DNA from: Staphylococcus felis
GTDB lineage: Bacteria; Bacillota; Bacilli; Staphylococcales; Staphylococcaceae
Assembly: GCF_003012915.1 (NCBI RefSeq)
Contig: NZ_CP027770.1
Coordinates: 1,488,001-1,552,000 of the forward strand
Direction: 5' to 3'
Length of the DNA: 64,000 nt
Each line of letters begins with the position of its first letter. Position 1 is the stretch's first letter. Both the position numbers and the translations under genes were made by a program. Of the stretch, positions 27,348 to 36,941 are shown one piece after another. Below the pieces are notes generated by a model that saw nothing but the letters and a program-made list of their open reading frames with translations, did not search any database and had not been told where the DNA came from.

Positions 27348-28259
27348 ATGACATATAAAGTTAAAGTGAATAATGTTTCTAAAATTTATGATTTAAATAA
27401 CAGTAAGTTTGATAAAATCATTTCCTTATTATCTTTTGGATATTTTTATAAACCCAAACCATACTATGCTTTGCATAACATTTCATTTGAAGTAGAGGAA
27501 GGGATGTCAGTTGGATTAATAGGGCTTAATGGATCTGGTAAATCAACGCTTTCAAACATTTTAGCTGAAGTATTATTACCATCAGAGGGTAATGTAGATA
27601 TCAAAGGTAAATCCTCTTTGATAGCTATATCGGCAGGATTAAAAAACGATTTTACTGGTGAAGAAAATATTCGATACAAATGTTTAATGCACGGTATGTC
27701 TTCTCAAGAAATAAAGGACGTCTTTGAAGATATTGTTGCTTTTTCAGAATTAGATGAATTTATTTATCAACCAATTAAGAATTACTCAAGTGGTATGAAG
27801 GCAAGACTGGGTTTTTCAATTGCGATTCACACTAATCCAGATGTTTTAATTGTTGATGAAGCTTTATCAGTAGGTGATGAAACTTTTGCAAATAAATGTA
27901 TTGATAAGATGAAAGATTTGCAAAAAGAAGGCAAGACTATATTTTTTGTATCACATTCAGCAGCACAAATTAGAAATATGTGTGATAAAGCGATATGGAT
28001 TCACTATGGTGAAATGATAGAGTATGGTGATGTGAATTTTGTTGTAAACAGGTACAATACTTTGATTAGAGGATTTAAAGCCAGAAATAAAGAAGGCCAA
28101 TTAGCCTATAAGAAAAAAATGTTAAAATTACAACAACAAAGAAGCGATTCGATTACTGATTCAGAATTTGATAAAGTGCATTGGACATCGTTCATACCAG
28201 TTTTAGGCACATTTGCGTTATTCTTATTAAGTATCTTTTGGCAATTAGGTGTTTTTTAA
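27348..28259 (+). CDS. TagH/Wzt-like polysaccharide ABC exporter ATPase
   Basis: 303-aa ATPase partner of the TagG-like permease. Walker A GLNGSGKST near residue 64, signature YSSGMKARLGFS near 145, Walker B VLIVDEALSVGDE near 165 and H-loop FVSHS near 200. After the nucleotide-binding domain comes a basic stretch (KARNKEGQLAYKKKMLKLQQ) and a C-terminal hydrophobic segment (FIPVLGTFALFLLSIFWQLG) like the membrane tail of TagH. It lacks the extended C-terminal carbohydrate-recognition domain of O-antigen Wzt proteins. AGGTGATGA precedes the ATG. Confidence 0.87.
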   Translation: MTYKVKVNNVSKIYDLNNSKFDKIISLLSFGYFYKPKPYYALHNISFEVEEGMSVGLIGLNGSGKSTLSNILAEVLLPSEGNVDIKGKSSLIAISAGLKNDFTGEENIRYKCLMHGMSSQEIKDVFEDIVAFSELDEFIYQPIKNYSSGMKARLGFSIAIHTNPDVLIVDEALSVGDETFANKCIDKMKDLQKEGKTIFFVSHSAAQIRNMCDKAIWIHYGEMIEYGDVNFVVNRYNTLIRGFKARNKEGQLAYKKKMLKLQQQRSDSITDSEFDKVHWTSFIPVLGTFALFLLSIFWQLGVF

Positions 28260-28293
28260 ATAGATTTAATCAATGTAAAAAGGGGGAAAGGCT

Positions 28294-29625
28294 ATGAAAA
28301 AAGTGGGGATGTTTGTATGGAATCATTTTACAAATGACGCACGTGTAAACCGAGAATGTACCGCCTTAGCTGAAGCGGGATATGATGTAGATTTAATTGC
28401 AATTAATGATCCTAAAAACCCTGCAATTCAAGCTTATGAAAAAATACAAGAGCGTTTTAGAGTACATCGAGTCAAAAGATATCCATGGATATTACAAGCA
28501 TATTCGGATTATGGAAAGCGATTTCTATTAGTCGTTGGTGGTGTATCTGTAAGTATTGCGATTGGTTTATTTTATGTCAATTTTATGATTTTAAGCAGTT
28601 ACCTCATATTATTATTAGTGGGGGCTGCAACTATTAAAATACGTAAGATCCGAAAGTTCCTCGTCAACAGTGCAATTATTACTAAAATGATTATAAAAGG
28701 TTACCTTATCAATCCAGATGTATACCACTCTAATGATTTGAATACATTACCCCAAGGTATTGTGTGCGCAAAACTACGCCTCAGACCGAAACCACTAGTA
28801 TATGATAGTCATGAGGTACAGACAGATCGGACAGGCTATAATCCGAAAAAAATTAAATGGATTGAAAAGTTTTTATTACATTTTGTCGATGAGATGATGG
28901 TTGAAAATCATACACGTGCGAAACATAATGAATCCTTATATGGTTTTTACCCCAAAACACTTTATAATTATTCAGAGCTTTATGATATCAATCAACGTCA
29001 AAAAGTGAATTTGCATCGTAAGTTAGGTTTGTCCCCAAACGAAAAGATTTTATTGTATCAAGGGGGATTACAACAAGGTAGAGGTCTTGAGAAATTAATA
29101 GAAGCAATGCCTAAAATTAAAGAAGGCGTATTAGTTTTTATTGGTGCAGGTAAATTAACTGAGACTTTGAAAAAACAAGCAAGTCAATCTAGTGCACGAG
29201 ATCGTATTTATTTCTTAGATAAAGTTCCATTTCAAGAGTTGCCCAGTATAACGCGAGAAGCTTATTTAGGCTTCCAAGTTTTGCAGAATATATGTTTTAA
29301 TCATTATTCTGCTAGTTCAAACAAGTTATTTGAATATATCATGGCTCATGTGCCAGTTGTTGCGAGTGAGTTTCCTGAAATTAAACAAGTTGTCCAAGAG
29401 AATCAAATTGGCGTCACTATAGATCCACATGATTCTCAAAATATTGCAAATGCTGTAAATACATTATTGTTGGATAAAGAATTATATCGAAAATATAAAA
29501 ATAATACATTAGAAGCTAAAAAAATATATAACTGGCAAAATGAAAAGGTCAAATTACTCGATGTATATCATAATTTGGAAGAGCGCTCTCTATTTATGGG
29601 TAAAATGAGTGCACTGTTAAAGTAA
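28294..29625 (+). CDS. Glycosyltransferase family 4, membrane-associated
   Basis: 443-aa GT4-type enzyme, last gene of the glycan operon (34 nt after the ATPase gene; RBS GGGGGAAAGG). N-terminal VGMFVWNHFTNDARVNREC is the usual GT4 opening. Two hydrophobic segments at about 78-115 interrupt the acceptor domain and probably dip into the membrane. YDSHEVQTDR near 170, LLYQGGLQQGRGLEKLIEA near 250 and SASSNKLFEYIMAHVPVVAS (about 345-365) complete the fold. A membrane-buried acceptor site suggests it acts on a lipid-linked glycan. No clear terminator follows before the lipoprotein gene. Confidence 0.82.
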   Translation: MKKVGMFVWNHFTNDARVNRECTALAEAGYDVDLIAINDPKNPAIQAYEKIQERFRVHRVKRYPWILQAYSDYGKRFLLVVGGVSVSIAIGLFYVNFMILSSYLILLLVGAATIKIRKIRKFLVNSAIITKMIIKGYLINPDVYHSNDLNTLPQGIVCAKLRLRPKPLVYDSHEVQTDRTGYNPKKIKWIEKFLLHFVDEMMVENHTRAKHNESLYGFYPKTLYNYSELYDINQRQKVNLHRKLGLSPNEKILLYQGGLQQGRGLEKLIEAMPKIKEGVLVFIGAGKLTETLKKQASQSSARDRIYFLDKVPFQELPSITREAYLGFQVLQNICFNHYSASSNKLFEYIMAHVPVVASEFPEIKQVVQENQIGVTIDPHDSQNIANAVNTLLLDKELYRKYKNNTLEAKKIYNWQNEKVKLLDVYHNLEERSLFMGKMSALLK

Positions 29626-29738
29626 AGCGTACAACTTTTGTATGATATTTTAAAAAAATAAGGGTTTTGAATAGATATTCTATTGTAAAGCGGGTATAAA
29701 TATATTGTAAAGAATTTGTTAATTCGGAGGGTATATTT

Positions 29739-30365
29739 ATGAAATTTAAAATTTTAGGAATGCTGTTATCAGCAGGGGTTATATTAGCCGCTTGTGGTAA
29801 CGATGATGACGATAACAATCAATCTAATAATAACCAAAATCAGAATCAAACTGAACAAACAAACAGCACAAATGATTCAGATGATGCTCAAGATAGTGAT
29901 GATCAAACACAACAAAATTCAAATAGTCAACAAACGCGTCATGTTAGTGATATCCAAACTTCACCAGATCAAGCCATTGAAACAGCTAAAAAATCATTCG
30001 ATGGTGATCTCAAAAGTATAGAGTATAAACAAGAGAATGGTGAATGGATTTATGAAGTAAACTTAGTAAACGGTAACGAAGAAGGAGAAGTTAAGGTTTC
30101 TGATTCGGACAACAAAGTGATTAACGTTCACAAAGAGCAAGATAATGATAATGAACAAAATGAAACAATTAATGAGAAAGATGCAATTAAATACGAGGAT
30201 GCTGTGAAAAAAGCACAAGACGAAGTGTCTGGAGAGTTGAAACAGTGGACACTCAATGATGACGATGGCCAATTAGTGTATGAAGTTGAATTAATGGACG
30301 GTACACAAGAAAAAGAAGTTCAACTTGACGCAAAATCAGGAGATATTATCTCAACAGATCAATAA
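29739..30365 (+). CDS. PepSY-domain lipoprotein
   Basis: 208-aa lipoprotein: basic start MKFKILG, hydrophobic stretch and lipobox LAAC (Cys about 20), then a 50-residue Asn/Gln/Asp/Ser-rich spacer and two PepSY-type domains (about 68-125 and 145-205) with the recurring patterns AIETAKKSFDGDLKSIEYK/AVKKAQDEVSGELKQWTL and WIYEVNLVNG/LVYEVELMDG. PepSY domains bind or inhibit other extracellular proteins, often peptidases; the partner here is unknown. CGGAGGG lies 8 nt before the ATG. It sits between the glycan operon and the convergent qox operon and ends at its own terminator. Confidence 0.85.
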   Translation: MKFKILGMLLSAGVILAACGNDDDDNNQSNNNQNQNQTEQTNSTNDSDDAQDSDDQTQQNSNSQQTRHVSDIQTSPDQAIETAKKSFDGDLKSIEYKQENGEWIYEVNLVNGNEEGEVKVSDSDNKVINVHKEQDNDNEQNETINEKDAIKYEDAVKKAQDEVSGELKQWTLNDDDGQLVYEVELMDGTQEKEVQLDAKSGDIISTDQ

Positions 30366-30386
30366 TGCACTCATTAATTAAGATAA

Positions 30387-30430
30387 GCTATGAAGACAAC
30401 AATAAATGGAAGTCTTCATAGCGCTTTTTT
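30387..30430 (+). terminator. Intrinsic terminator of the PepSY lipoprotein gene
   Basis: Perfect 11-bp stem GCTATGAAGAC / GTCTTCATAGC with a 14-nt loop, then GC and six T. Confidence 0.85.
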
Positions 30431-30476
30431 GTATCTATAAGAAGAGTTTAGATTTGAGATAACAAATGAGGTCATT

Positions 30477-30550
30477 AAAAAAACTTCGAGATTTTTCGTA
30501 AATTCGTACGAAAATCTCGAAGTTTTTCGATTACTGATATATATATCAGA
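30477..30550 (-). terminator. Dispersed hairpin repeat, copy A; terminator of qoxABCD
   Basis: Arms AAACTTCGAGATTTTTCGT / ACGAAAATCTCGAAGTTT around AAATTCGT, followed on the minus strand by a seven-base U run. It ends the leftward qox operon 20-30 nt after qoxD. The hairpin plus the flanking TTCGATTACTGATATAT is repeated almost base for base at 39426-39493, so this is a dispersed element used as a terminator. Confidence 0.8.
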
Positions 30551-30568
30551 CTCTTTTTATTAGAAAGA

Positions 30569-30859
30569 TTATAAGTGTGAACCGTGTCCACCTTGCATTA
30601 CCCAGTACGTTCCAACGACAATGACTATTGTAATAATAATCGCAAAAATAACTTTCGCCAATTGTAAACGACCGTCTTTACCTTCAGTTAAATGCATGAA
30701 CATTAAAAGTTGAAGGAACGCTTGAATAAATGCAAATCCAAAAATAATTGTAATTTTAGCATTTAATGCTAAAGATGTGTAAAGTGTCACGAATACGGCG
30801 AGTAACGTTAAAATGATTGAGGCGATAAAGCCTATTGTATGTTTAACTATTGTATTCAT
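30569..30859 (-). CDS. qoxD: QoxD, quinol oxidase subunit IV
   Basis: 96-aa small membrane subunit of the aa3-type menaquinol oxidase, with three membrane helices and a [15 protein letters not shown] first segment, [11 protein letters not shown] connecting loop and a His/Gly-rich end. Typical of the subunit IV (CyoD/QoxD) family, which supports assembly of subunit I. It overlaps qoxC by 4 nt and is the last gene of the qox operon. Confidence 0.92.
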   Translation of the reverse strand: MNTIVKHTIGFIASIILTLLAVFVTLYTSLALNAKITIIFGFAFIQAFLQLLMFMHLTEGKDGRLQLAKVIFAIIITIVIVVGTYWVMQGGHGSHL

Positions 30860-31461
30860 CCGCTATACACCATCCCTATCATATATACGGCAGTAAAGAT
30901 GAAAACCCAAACGACATCTAAGAAGTGCCAGTATAAACTTACTATAAATAATTTAGGTGCATTAAATTTATTTAAACCACGCATTGCAACTTGGATTAAT
31001 AAACAGATAATCCAAACAATACCGAGCGATACGTGGGCTCCATGTGTACCTAGTAAGATAAAGAAACTAGACCAGTAAGAACCAATTGTTGGATTAGCAC
31101 CTTCATGAGCATAATGAGCAAATTCAAAGATTTCGAAACCTACGAAACCAATACCAAGTAAGATCGTAATGATCATCCAAATCATTAATAAATTTTTCTT
31201 TTCTTTACGCATGTAATAAATCGCAATACCACAAGTGTACGAACTTGCTAAAAGTAAGAAAGTCATTATTAATACAAGTGGTAGCTCGAATAATTCGGTA
31301 GTCAGCATACCACCGTAACCACCACCGTGTTGTAGTGTTAATAATGTTGCGAAAAGCGTACCGAAAAGGGCAAATTCAGCTGTAAGGAAGATCCAGAAAC
31401 CGAGCTTATTTAAATTACCTTCATGCGTACGTGAATCAATAGTATCGACCTTATGACTCAT
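30856..31461 (-). CDS. qoxC: QoxC, quinol oxidase subunit III
   Basis: 201-aa haem-copper oxidase subunit III with five membrane helices. The [20 protein letters not shown] first helix and the family block [14 protein letters not shown] near 135 are present, with [13 protein letters not shown] near the end. The N-terminus is soluble and short. It overlaps qoxB by 11 nt and qoxD by 4 nt. Confidence 0.94.
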   Translation of the reverse strand: MSHKVDTIDSRTHEGNLNKLGFWIFLTAEFALFGTLFATLLTLQHGGGYGGMLTTELFELPLVLIMTFLLLASSYTCGIAIYYMRKEKKNLLMIWMIITILLGIGFVGFEIFEFAHYAHEGANPTIGSYWSSFFILLGTHGAHVSLGIVWIICLLIQVAMRGLNKFNAPKLFIVSLYWHFLDVVWVFIFTAVYMIGMVYSG

Positions 31462-33442
31462 GATTCATTGCCTCCCTTTCTTCTTGACGTGCTTTTCTCA
31501 AACGAGCTTCTGTTTCAGCAACTTCACTTGCTGGAATATGGTAGCCATGATCTTGTTGGAAACTTCTCCAAATCATAAGAGCAAAGATACCTACTAATGA
31601 AAGGATAGCTGGTAAGATTGTCTCAAATACTAAGAAGAAACCTCCAATTAAGAAGAAGAGACCCATCCAGAATCCAATATGAGTATTGTTAGGCATGTGG
31701 ATATCACTATAATTATGATTATCTAAATAGTGACGACCTTGTGCTTTCATTTCAACAAATGAATCAATATCATCCCAATCTGGTGTAATGGCAAAGTTAT
31801 ATTTAGGTGGGATTGCTGAAGCAGTTGACCACTCTAGACCACGGCCTAAACCATCCCAGTTATCACCAGTTGCTTCACGTGGTGCTTTAATATGGCTATA
31901 GACAATATTACCAACAAAGATTAAGAAACCAATTGCCATTAATGCTGCACCGATTGATGAGATGAAGTTTAATAGCCACCAACCATCTTCTGGCATATAA
32001 GTGTACAAACGACGTGGCATTCCATCAAGACCTAAGATGAATTGAGGTAAGAATGTCACATTGAATCCAATCATAAAGATCCAGAAGAACCATTTGTTTG
32101 GTTTTTCGAATAATTTGTATCCCATTGCTTTTGGATACCAGAAAATCATAGCTGCAAAAGCTGCGAATACAACACCCGCTACAATTGTGTAGTGGAAGTG
32201 GGAAACTAAGAAATAAGTGTTGTGATATTGGAAGTCGGCTGATGCCATCGCCAACATAACACCTGTAACCCCACCGATAACAAAGTTAGGTATAAATGCT
32301 AATGAGAATAACATAGGTGACTCAAACGAAATGCGACCTTTGTGTAATGTAAATAACCAGTTAAAGATTTTTACACCAGTTGGTACGGCAATTAACATTG
32401 TTGTAATAGAGAAGAATGAGTTAACAAGTGCGCCGTTACCCATAGTATAGAAATGGTGAACCCAAACTAAGAAACTTAAGAATGCGATACCACCAGTAGC
32501 CCATACCATGCTTTGGTGTCCAAATAAACGTTTACGTGCAAAAGTCGGAATAATTTCCGAATAAATACCGAATGCTGGCAAGATAAGAATATAAACTTCA
32601 GGGTGCCCCCATACCCAGAAGAAGTTTGCCCATAACATTGGCATACCACCATTAGATAAAGTAAAGAATGCTGTATCAAAGATTCTGTCAGTAGTCATAA
32701 GCGCTAAAGCTACTGTTAATGGTGGGAAAGCTAAGATAATAATTAACATCGTAACAAATGTTGTTACAACGAACATCGGCATTTGCATGAATGTCATGCT
32801 AGGTGTTTTTAATCGCATAATTGTAACGAAAAAGTTAACACCAGTAGCTAATGTACCGAGCCCAGAAATCTGGATTGCAATTAAGTAGTAGTTTACACCT
32901 GGTCCTGGACTAAATTCACCAGCAAGTGGCGCATAGTTTGTCCATCCAGCAGCAGGAGATCCACCAATGATAAATGAAACGTTAAATAGTAACATACCTG
33001 CTACAAATAACCAGAAACTAACATTGTTTAATAACGGGAAAGCAACATCACGTGCACCGATTTGTAAAGGAATAATGATGTTCATTAAACCGATAACCAG
33101 TGGCATTGCCATGAAAATAATCATGATTACACCGTGAGTTGAGAAAATCTCATTATAGTGATGTGAGCTTAAGAACGGATTATCTGGTATAGCAAGTTGT
33201 AAACGAATAAGTAGTGCGTCAATACCACCACGTACAAACATTAAAACTGCGCAAATTAAGTACATAAACCCAATTTTTTTGTGGTCGACCGACGTGAACC
33301 ATTCCTTATATAAATATCCCCAAAGCTTAAAGTAAGTAATGGCAGCGATGACACCAATTACTAGGAAAGGCGCACCAATTTGAGCCATTGTAATCATCCA
33401 ATTACCTTTTACTAAAAGCTCATTCCATGGAAAGTCCAACAT
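31451..33442 (-). CDS. qoxB: QoxB, quinol oxidase subunit I
   Basis: 663-aa catalytic subunit of the proton-pumping quinol oxidase. Haem and copper ligands are in recognisable blocks: [15 protein letters not shown] (haem a His, about residue 106), [17 protein letters not shown] (Cu_B His and cross-linked Tyr, about 280-290), WVHHFYTMG (two Cu_B His, about 330) and [10 protein letters not shown] (haem His pair, about 415-425). Long N- and C-terminal extensions are usual for QoxB/CyoB. Oxidises menaquinol and reduces oxygen. It overlaps qoxA by one base. Confidence 0.96.
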   Translation of the reverse strand: MLDFPWNELLVKGNWMITMAQIGAPFLVIGVIAAITYFKLWGYLYKEWFTSVDHKKIGFMYLICAVLMFVRGGIDALLIRLQLAIPDNPFLSSHHYNEIFSTHGVIMIIFMAMPLVIGLMNIIIPLQIGARDVAFPLLNNVSFWLFVAGMLLFNVSFIIGGSPAAGWTNYAPLAGEFSPGPGVNYYLIAIQISGLGTLATGVNFFVTIMRLKTPSMTFMQMPMFVVTTFVTMLIIILAFPPLTVALALMTTDRIFDTAFFTLSNGGMPMLWANFFWVWGHPEVYILILPAFGIYSEIIPTFARKRLFGHQSMVWATGGIAFLSFLVWVHHFYTMGNGALVNSFFSITTMLIAVPTGVKIFNWLFTLHKGRISFESPMLFSLAFIPNFVIGGVTGVMLAMASADFQYHNTYFLVSHFHYTIVAGVVFAAFAAMIFWYPKAMGYKLFEKPNKWFFWIFMIGFNVTFLPQFILGLDGMPRRLYTYMPEDGWWLLNFISSIGAALMAIGFLIFVGNIVYSHIKAPREATGDNWDGLGRGLEWSTASAIPPKYNFAITPDWDDIDSFVEMKAQGRHYLDNHNYSDIHMPNNTHIGFWMGLFFLIGGFFLVFETILPAILSLVGIFALMIWRSFQQDHGYHIPASEVAETEARLRKARQEEREAMNHES

Positions 33443-34539
33443 TAATGTCCACCTCCACTTTTGTGATCTTCTTGTGCATCTTCTTTAGCACCTTTTTGCA
33501 TAGACTCCATTTCGTCCATCGTATGCTTTTCTTCTTTTTTGAACTCATTATCATAAGGTTCATCATTCTTTAGAAGATTGATAGCCATACCATGACGTTC
33601 GTAGTTAACATTAGTAATTTGTGGTTTACGTGCTGGTTTGTTTGGTTGATCTAACACACCTTTAGTTTCATCATAGAAGTTTGGATCTTTAGGTTCGTAA
33701 TTGAAACGATCATATGCGTAGAAGATATAATCAGGATCAGCCGCTGGATCAACGAAATTCATATGTGTACCACTAAATGTCAACTCTTTGTTTTCAGTGA
33801 TTGGTAAAAGTTGCTTATCAAAAGTATCTTGAGTCAATGTTGGTTTTGATTGAGCTTCTTTTACCCATTGGTCGTATTCACTTTGACTTACAGCGTCAAC
33901 GTTAAATGTTTGACGAGAGAAGCCTTCACCGTTGAAGTTTGAGTTACGACCACGATATGTTCCTTCTTCATGAGCTTCATAAGTCCATTGCATTGTCATA
34001 GCAGTCATAGCATATTTTTGACCACCAAGTTGTGGGACCCAGAAACTTGTCATAGTATCCATAGATTGAAGTTTAAAGGTAACCGGACGATCAGTAGGAA
34101 TTGTTAAATGATTGACCGTTTCGATTTTTTCTTCAGGATAAGCGAAGAACCATTTAAAGCCACCACTTACTGCATAAATGACGATAGGGTCATCTTCAGA
34201 TTTTGGTGGTTCTTCATAAAGATACAATGATCTAACAGTAGGAATCATTAATGCAATTAAGATAACTACAGGGATGACGAACCATACTGTTTCAAGTAAA
34301 ACGCTGTGATGCATTTTACCCGATTCGTTGTTTTTCGTATAACGATACTTATAAGTAAAAACAGCGAATAAAATACATACTACGACAACAATGACAACCA
34401 TAAAGATAATTGAATAGATAATCAAAAATCTTGAATCATTTGCCATTGGCCCTTTTGGGTTAAGAACTTCCATGTTAGAACAGCCCGCAAGTAAAAATAG
34501 TGTTCCAACTGCAAGAAGTATAGACTTAAATTTTGACAC
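33442..34539 (-). CDS. qoxA: QoxA, quinol oxidase subunit II (lipoprotein)
   Basis: 365-aa subunit II. A lipobox LAGC (Cys about 20) follows a hydrophobic leader, two membrane helices follow (about 40-65 and 85-105), and then the extracellular cupredoxin domain ([34 protein letters not shown]). The Cu_A ligands of cytochrome c oxidases are absent, as expected for a quinol oxidase. The charged His/Lys-rich tail ends [19 protein letters not shown] before the ATG at 34539. First gene of the qox operon; its promoter must lie in 34540-34640. Confidence 0.95.
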   Translation of the reverse strand: MSKFKSILLAVGTLFLLAGCSNMEVLNPKGPMANDSRFLIIYSIIFMVVIVVVVCILFAVFTYKYRYTKNNESGKMHHSVLLETVWFVIPVVILIALMIPTVRSLYLYEEPPKSEDDPIVIYAVSGGFKWFFAYPEEKIETVNHLTIPTDRPVTFKLQSMDTMTSFWVPQLGGQKYAMTAMTMQWTYEAHEEGTYRGRNSNFNGEGFSRQTFNVDAVSQSEYDQWVKEAQSKPTLTQDTFDKQLLPITENKELTFSGTHMNFVDPAADPDYIFYAYDRFNYEPKDPNFYDETKGVLDQPNKPARKPQITNVNYERHGMAINLLKNDEPYDNEFKKEEKHTMDEMESMQKGAKEDAQEDHKSGGGH

Positions 34540-34643
34540 TTTTTTGACCTCCTAATACTACAATTGTAGGGCTTATATCAATTTTAAAATAATATGTAAT
34601 ATTTACAAGGGGCATTTTAATATTTTATAACAACAAATTAAAG

Positions 34644-34678
34644 AAAACCCTTGTGACTCTAAGGATAGCAAGGGTTTT
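34644..34678 (-). terminator. Terminator-like hairpin upstream of qoxA
   Basis: Perfect 10-bp stem AAAACCCTTG / CAAGGGTTTT, followed on the minus strand by CTTTAATTTG. It would stop leftward transcription arriving from the small secreted-protein gene at 35046 and so insulate the qox promoter. Confidence 0.55.
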
Positions 34679-34886
34679 GGCGAATATAAAAAATATGTGT
34701 ACATTTTGTGAAAAAGCAGGAAGTGGTTATATTAATGAAGAAATACGATTCAAAATGCTCTTATTAATGGAGTAATAAAGGGAGTTTTAAGATGTTTTAT
34801 AGGGAATGTACCCATTTAAGAATGAATGATTAAGATGTATACTTCAAATGTAAGTTTGAAAAGATAGGTGAGAAAATCAGTGGACA

Positions 34887-34979
34887 ATTGTATTTCTGGT
34901 AGTACTGAAAACCATATACTTTAATAACCATTATTTGGATATAAAGTAATTGATTGTTCACAACTACCAAAAATACAAT
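34887..34979. repeat. Large inverted repeat in the intergenic region 34.5-35.0 kb
   Basis: Arms ATTGTATTTCTGGTAGT and ACTACCAAAAATACAAT pair at 16 of 17 positions across a 59-nt loop that itself contains an ACTTTA / TAAAGT pair. There is no U run on either side, so it is not a standard terminator. No reading frame crosses it. The rest of 34540-35045 shows nothing I can assign. Confidence 0.6.
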
Positions 34980-35045
34980 AATTAAGAGGTTTCAAAGTCC
35001 GATTTGAATTGATAATAGGACTAGAACATGATTTAAGCATTAGTA

Positions 35046-35387
35046 TTAAAAAGCTGAATCCGAAAGAGAATCAACAACTTTGATTGTACGCTGAGATTTT
35101 TGCATAGCCCCATTTGAATCGGTAACTTGATACTCAAGTTCATATACACCTTGTTTGGAAGTATCAACATATCCATTGACTTTTATCTTATCAGTAAGAT
35201 CACCATCTTCTTTATCATATGCTGACACGCCTTCAAGTGGATTGCATGTTTGTCCTACTTGTAATACGGTGTAGTCAGGACCTTTAATTGAAGGAATGGT
35301 GTTAGTCGTAGCTTCGGCACTAAGGTTAGGTGTAACAAGTGTGGCAGAAACACCGATAGCTGATAAAGATTGAAGTAGTTTTTTCAT
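35046..35387 (-). CDS. Small secreted protein with one Ig-like (DUF5011/Big-type) domain
   Basis: 113-aa protein. Signal peptide about 1-26 (basic MKKLLQ, hydrophobic core, likely cut near SAEA). Residues about 32-108 form a single Ig-like/cadherin-like module: PSIKGPDYTVLQVGQ, AYDKEDGDLTDKIKVNG and GVYELEYQVTDSNG are typical of DUF5011 domains. In surface proteins these come as many tandem copies next to an LPXTG anchor; here there is one, with no anchor and one lone Cys. AGGAT lies before the ATG. It could be a truncated surface protein or a free secreted ligand. No neighbour explains it. Confidence 0.72.
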   Translation of the reverse strand: MKKLLQSLSAIGVSATLVTPNLSAEATTNTIPSIKGPDYTVLQVGQTCNPLEGVSAYDKEDGDLTDKIKVNGYVDTSKQGVYELEYQVTDSNGAMQKSQRTIKVVDSLSDSAF

Positions 35388-35586
35388 AGGATTATTTATC
35401 CTCCATTCTATGTATCATCAATAATGATTATATATTGAATGCATATGAAAAAAATCATTCGTAAGACCTATAAACTTTAAAAATTTTGTAAATGTATGTA
35501 TTATTTTATAACTTGTTTAAAAAATCAGGTGAAGCTTTTAATAAAGTTGTAAGATGGTATACGAACAATTATACGGGAGTGATTGT

Positions 35587-36732
35587 ATGTTAACTCAAGA
35601 AGAAAAACAAATCATTTTAGAAACAGTTCCAGTATTAAAAGAAAAAGGGACAGAAATTACTTCAAAGTTCTACAATAGAATGTTCACACAACACCCTGAA
35701 TTACGTAATATGTTTAACCAAACAAATCAAAAGAAAGGATTCCAATCAACTGCTTTAGCACAATCTGTTTTAGCGGCAGCAGTTAATATTGAAGATTTTG
35801 CACCAATCATCCCTATTGTTAAGGAGATTGGATATAAACACTGTGCTTTAGATGTACGTGAAGCACATTATCCAATTGTTGGTGAGAACTTACTTTTAGC
35901 AATTCAAGAAGTTGTCGGTATTGAAGCGGATCATCCAATTATTCAAGCGTGGGCGAAAGCATATGGCATTATTGCAGATGCGTTTATTTCAATTGAAAAA
36001 GATATTTATGCTAATATGCTATGGCAAGGATTTAAGCCTTTCAAAGTTGAAAAAATAGAAGTAATTACCCACAATATTAAAGCATTTACAGTTACTTCTA
36101 ATGCGTTTGACTTAAGTCAATATGAGGCGGGGCAATATATTACTGTAGATGTTGAAAGTGAAAAACTTCCGTATCGTGCAAAGCGTCATTACTCTATTGT
36201 TGATGGAGGAAAGGACTTTTTGACATTTGGTGTTCGTAGAGAAACAAGTGAGAATCATGAAGGGGAAGTATCAACGATTTTACATGATGAGTTTAAAGTA
36301 GGAGATATGTTAAACCTTTCGGCACCAGTCGGTGGTTTTAAAGTACAAAATCTTGATAAGCCCCAATTATTCATAGGATCAGGCGTGGGTGTCACGCCAT
36401 TAGTATCAATGTACAGAAAAGCAGCTCTTGAAGGTTCAAAATCTCAATTTATCAATGTAGCGGCTACAAAAGAAGATGTAGCGTTTGATAATGTTTTACA
36501 AAAAGTGACAGATGAAAATGCAAACGCTTCATTACATGTTCATTTACGTGACCAAGAAGGATATTTAAAAGCAGATGAATTGAAAAACTATTTATCAGAA
36601 GGTACAGAGATTTATATTTGTGGTGGTACGCCATTTTTACAATCAATGATTAAAGAACTTGAAACATTAAATGTAGGTGATGAAAGCATTCATTATGAAA
36701 CATTTGTGCCACGTTTAAGTGTTGAGGTGTAA
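35587..36732 (+). CDS. hmp: Hmp, flavohaemoglobin (nitric oxide dioxygenase)
   Basis: 381-aa enzyme that turns NO into nitrate, the same length as S. aureus Hmp. Globin domain about 1-138 with haem-ligand His about 85 in GYKHCALDV; FAD domain with YRAKRHYSI near 200; NAD domain with GSGVGVTPLVSMY near 265 and YICGGTPFLQSMI near 345. The ATG at 35587 has a GGGAGTG 7 nt upstream and gives the family N-terminus, so the earlier in-frame ATG at 35554 is rejected. Expected to protect the neighbouring quinol oxidase from NO (inference). It ends at a strong terminator. Confidence 0.93.
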   Translation: MLTQEEKQIILETVPVLKEKGTEITSKFYNRMFTQHPELRNMFNQTNQKKGFQSTALAQSVLAAAVNIEDFAPIIPIVKEIGYKHCALDVREAHYPIVGENLLLAIQEVVGIEADHPIIQAWAKAYGIIADAFISIEKDIYANMLWQGFKPFKVEKIEVITHNIKAFTVTSNAFDLSQYEAGQYITVDVESEKLPYRAKRHYSIVDGGKDFLTFGVRRETSENHEGEVSTILHDEFKVGDMLNLSAPVGGFKVQNLDKPQLFIGSGVGVTPLVSMYRKAALEGSKSQFINVAATKEDVAFDNVLQKVTDENANASLHVHLRDQEGYLKADELKNYLSEGTEIYICGGTPFLQSMIKELETLNVGDESIHYETFVPRLSVEV

Positions 36733-36750
36733 AAATTGCATAACTTGTTG

Positions 36751-36806
36751 AAAATAGCGATGAAGCATGACTATCAAAGTTAATGCTTCATCGCTATTTT
36801 TAATAA
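36751..36806 (+). terminator. Strong terminator after hmp
   Basis: Stem of about 18 bp, AAAATAGCGATGAAGCAT / ATGCTTCATCGCTATTTT, then TAATAAAA. The arms begin with A and end with T runs, so it can also stop the converging leftward acyltransferase transcript. Confidence 0.85.
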
Positions 36807-36941
36807 AAATGTATTGAACTTTTCATTTAAATGATTCTCTTAAGGATACATATAATTAGTATTTTGATAGTATTAAAAGAGCAGGATTTAAATGATATGT
36901 TTTTTCTAGATATTAGAGAGTAAAAGCAAGTTTTGAATAGA

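Noticed and set aside
35554..35586. Upstream start for flavohaemoglobin
   Set aside because: The 11 extra residues are absent from the 381-aa family form, and GGGAGTG fits the ATG at 35587.
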